NCBI GenBank assembly: GCA_031288215.1
Contig: JAITRV010000245.1
Coordinates: forward strand, 1 to 7,108
Direction: 5' to 3'
DNA: 7,108 bases
Source: Spirochaetaceae bacterium
Lineage (GTDB): Bacteria > Spirochaetota > Spirochaetia > Treponematales > Breznakiellaceae
In this document: in pieces, positions 5,070 to 7,108 of the stretch
Position numbering within the stretch: position 1 is the stretch's first letter
How the letters are laid out: every line of letters starts with the position of its first letter
Position numbers and translations under genes: made by a program
The notes under the pieces: generated by a model
The model's database searches: none
What the model was told of the DNA's origin: nothing
Seen by the model: the letters and a program-made list of their open reading frames with translations, nothing else

Positions 5070-5957
5070 ATGAAGGAATCAGGCATTTCAAATACCGACC
5101 GGGCGGAGGTCCTCATCCGCGCCCTGCCCTATATACAGGAATACCGGGGCAAGACCGTGGTGGTCAAATACGGCGGAAACGCCATGATCAACCGGGACCT
5201 CAAGGCGGCGGTAATCCGCGACGTGATCCTCATGGCCTGTGTGGGGATCCGCACGGTGCTGGTCCACGGGGGGGGGCCGGAGATTGAGGCCATGCTCAAC
5301 ACCCTGGGGAAGGAGAGCCGCTTTGTCCGGGGGTTCCGGTACACCGACGAGGAGACCATGGAGGTGGTGCAGATGGTCCTCTGCGGCAAGGTGAACAAGG
5401 ACATTACCGCTCTTGTCCAGCAGGCCGGGGGCCGGGCCATCGGCCTCTGCGGGATCGACGGGGCCCTGCTGCGGGGGCGGCGGTTTGCCGGGGGGGAACT
5501 GGGCCTGGTGGGGGAGATCGAGGCGGTGGATACCTCGGTGTTGACGGCGGTGCTGGATTCCGGGGCCATCCCGGTGGTATCCTCGGTGGCCCTGGGAGAA
5601 GGGGAAGATGCCGGCTCCGTTCTGAACGTCAACGCCGATACCGCCGCCGCCCAGATCGCCGCGGCCCTGGGGGCGGAGAAGCTCATCCTCATGACCGATG
5701 TGCGGGGGATACTCCGGGATGTGGATGATCCCGACTCGCTGATCAAGATAATCAGCCGGGAGGGCCTTCCGGACCTCATCCGGGAGGGGGTGGTGAGCAA
5801 GGGGATGATCCCCAAAGTGGAGTGCTGCCGCCTGGCCCTGGACCGGGGGGTACGGAAGGCCCATATTATTGACGGCCGCCTTCCCCATGCCCTCCTGATA
5901 GAACTCTTTACCGATGAGGGGATCGGTACCATGATAGAAGGAGCTGAACATGAATGA
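5070..5957 (+). CDS. argB: N-acetylglutamate kinase, arginine-sensitive type
   Basis: ArgB phosphorylates N-acetylglutamate with ATP, the step before ArgC. Motifs of the amino-acid kinase fold are complete: VVVKYGGNAM (30-39, Lys33 and the first glycine loop), VHGGGPE (65-71), VLNVNAD (184-190), LILMTDVRGIL (205-215), GMIPKV (245-250, catalytic Lys249) and HIIDGR (265-270). The 295-residue length and the N-terminal helix ahead of the kinase core (ALPYIQEYRGK, about 18-28), together with the ending LIELFTDEGIGTMI, are features of the hexameric enzymes inhibited by arginine, such as those of Thermotoga and Pseudomonas. Feedback inhibition is therefore expected, by family analogy. AAGAGGAG lies 10 bases before ATG 5070, a strong ribosome site. 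The 3' end overlaps argD by 8 bases. HGGG is encoded by a run of nine Gs (5268-5276). Confidence 0.97.
   Translation: MKESGISNTDRAEVLIRALPYIQEYRGKTVVVKYGGNAMINRDLKAAVIRDVILMACVGIRTVLVHGGGPEIEAMLNTLGKESRFVRGFRYTDEETMEVVQMVLCGKVNKDITALVQQAGGRAIGLCGIDGALLRGRRFAGGELGLVGEIEAVDTSVLTAVLDSGAIPVVSSVALGEGEDAGSVLNVNADTAAAQIAAALGAEKLILMTDVRGILRDVDDPDSLIKIISREGLPDLIREGVVSKGMIPKVECCRLALDRGVRKAHIIDGRLPHALLIELFTDEGIGTMIEGAEHE
5937..5943 (+). promoter_or_regulatory. Ribosome binding site of argD inside argB
   Basis: GAAGGAG lies six bases upstream of ATG 5950 and within the last codons of argB. It is the best Shine-Dalgarno sequence in the operon and fixes the argD start against the in-frame ATG at 5965. Confidence 0.8.
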
Positions 5958-7108
5958 CGCATTTATGAATACCTATCACCGGCTGCCGGTCACCTTTGCC
6001 GGGGGTAACGGGGCCTATCTCACGGATATTCACGGGAAGGCCTACCTGGACTTTACGGCGGGCATCGCGGTGAACTGCCTGGGCCACGGTTATCCTCCCC
6101 TGGTCAAGGCTATTGCGGATCAGGCGGCGAAGTTCAACCATGTCTGCAACTACTACCAGAGCGACGTGGCCCTGGCCTTTGCGGAAAAACTGGTGGCGGC
6201 CTGCGCGGGCGCGGGAATGCGGCGGGTCTTTCTGGGGAATTCCGGGGCGGAGGCCAACGAGGGGGCCTGTAAGATAGCCCGTAAGTATTCCCTCAAGAAA
6301 TACGGCCCCGGGCGGCACCGGATCGTAACGCTCAAGGGGAGCTTCCACGGGAGGACCATCACCACCCTGGCCGCCACGGGGCAGGATAAGTTCCACCGGG
6401 ACTTCGGCCCCTTTACCGAGGGCTTCCTTTTCGTCCCCCCCAACGATATTGACGCCCTGGACCGGGCCCTGGATGCCTCATCGGTGGCGGCCCTCCTCCT
6501 GGAAGCCGTCCAGGGGGAAAGCGGCATTCTCCCCCTGGAGGAGGCCTATGTCCGGGCCGCCGCCCGGCTCTGCGCGGACCGGGACATCCTCCTCATGTTT
6601 GACGAGATCCAGTGCGGCGTGGGGAGGACCGGGACCTTCCTGGCCTGCGAAGCCTACGGGGTCAAGAGCGACCTGGTTACCCTGGCCAAGGGCCTGGCCG
6701 GGGGGGTCCCGGTGGGGGCGGTCCTTGCCGGGGAGAAGGCCGCCGATGTCTTCGAGATCGGGGATCACGGTTCGACCTTCGGGGCGAACCCCCTGGCGGC
6801 GGCGGCGGGCCTCGTGGTGCTGGATACGGTCACCCCGCCGGCCTTCCTGGAGGAAATCCGCCGGAAGGGGGATCGGCTCGCCGGCGCCCTCCGTTCCCGG
6901 AATCATCCCGCCATCCGGGAGGTCCGGGGCCGGGGCCTTATGATCGGCGTCGACATCGCCGGCGATGCCTGGCCCTTCCTGGAGGCCGCCCTGGAACGGG
7001 GGCTCCTCCTCCTCTCCGCGGGGCCCCGGACCCTCAGGCTGCTCCCCCCCTACCTGATCACCGACGACGAACTGGATCAGGGGGTGGCGATCCTCCGGGA
7101 TCTGCTGG
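5950..7108 (+). CDS. argD: Acetylornithine aminotransferase, 3' end outside window
   Basis: ArgD is a class-III PLP aminotransferase converting N-acetylglutamate semialdehyde, the ArgC product, and glutamate to N-acetylornithine. Visible are the N-terminal GAYLTDIHGKAYLDFTAGIA, the cofactor phosphate loop GNSGAEANE (96-104), the ring-stacking region KGSFHGRT (129-136), LLLEAVQGE (182-190), the cofactor Asp in FDEIQCGVGRTG (217-228, Asp218), the Schiff-base lysine in TLAKGLAGG (Lys247) and HGSTFGANP (273-281). The 386 residues seen are nearly full length (family about 390-400), so only the last few residues lie past the window. ATG 5950 overlaps the argB stop by 8 bases, and GAAGGAG ends six bases before it, so the two are translationally coupled. 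Succinyl-diaminopimelate or ornithine aminotransferase activity is possible in this family, but the operon points to arginine. Confidence 0.96.
   Translation, partial: MNDAFMNTYHRLPVTFAGGNGAYLTDIHGKAYLDFTAGIAVNCLGHGYPPLVKAIADQAAKFNHVCNYYQSDVALAFAEKLVAACAGAGMRRVFLGNSGAEANEGACKIARKYSLKKYGPGRHRIVTLKGSFHGRTITTLAATGQDKFHRDFGPFTEGFLFVPPNDIDALDRALDASSVAALLLEAVQGESGILPLEEAYVRAAARLCADRDILLMFDEIQCGVGRTGTFLACEAYGVKSDLVTLAKGLAGGVPVGAVLAGEKAADVFEIGDHGSTFGANPLAAAAGLVVLDTVTPPAFLEEIRRKGDRLAGALRSRNHPAIREVRGRGLMIGVDIAGDAWPFLEAALERGLLLLSAGPRTLRLLPPYLITDDELDQGVAILRDLL

Noticed and set aside
1..7108. CRISPR array, tRNA, rRNA or insertion-sequence transposase
   Set aside because: I saw no regularly spaced repeats of CRISPR length, no tRNA cloverleaf sequence, and no transposase motifs in the translated frames.

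Overview
The window looks like chromosomal DNA of a GC-rich spirochaete, most likely a Treponema/Spirochaeta relative able to make its own arginine. That guess rests on the style of the SfsA-DUF123 protein, the DMT transporter and the small lipoprotein. It is an inference from remembered families, not from a database search. Codons in the genes end mostly in G or C, whereas the one real intergenic region (about 3550-3939) is much richer in A+T in its left two thirds.

Layout, left to right. (1) Positions 1-492, plus strand: the 3' part of an HI1420/HigA-type antitoxin gene. Its helix-turn-helix end follows a strange 300-base GC-rich, proline-coding, internally repetitive stretch containing a perfect 24-bp palindrome. 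(2) Positions 489-3549, minus strand: a compact four-gene operon read right to left. It encodes a small cysteine-motif protein of unknown function, a short TPR-like lipoprotein, a ten-helix EamA/DMT exporter, and an SfsA nuclease fused to a GIY-YIG-like DUF123 domain. The last gene has no ATG, GTG or TTG in front of its conserved N-terminus; CTG at 1748 is the best available start. The antitoxin and sfsA converge and share the tetranucleotide CTAG for both stop codons. (3) Positions 3550-3939: divergent control region. It holds a good promoter for the minus-strand operon, a 17-bp direct repeat, and on the arg side a perfect -35 hexamer, a TATGAA/TTCATA palindrome, a possible 35-codon arginine-rich leader ORF, a pyrimidine-rich leader and a hairpin followed by T-rich sequence. 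(4) Positions 3940-7108, plus strand: argC, argB and the start of argD, which runs off the window end. These carry out consecutive steps from N-acetylglutamate to N-acetylornithine.

ArgB has the N-terminal helix typical of arginine-inhibited enzymes, and the argC leader has several candidate control elements, so arginine feedback may act at both enzyme and transcript level. A recurring theme is short Pro/Gly-rich, CCGG-rich extra sequence inside or ahead of conserved proteins (antitoxin, SfsA N-terminus, SfsA mid-region, ArgC loop). The strongest leads for something undescribed are the insertion in the antitoxin, the missing sfsA start codon, and the argC leader.
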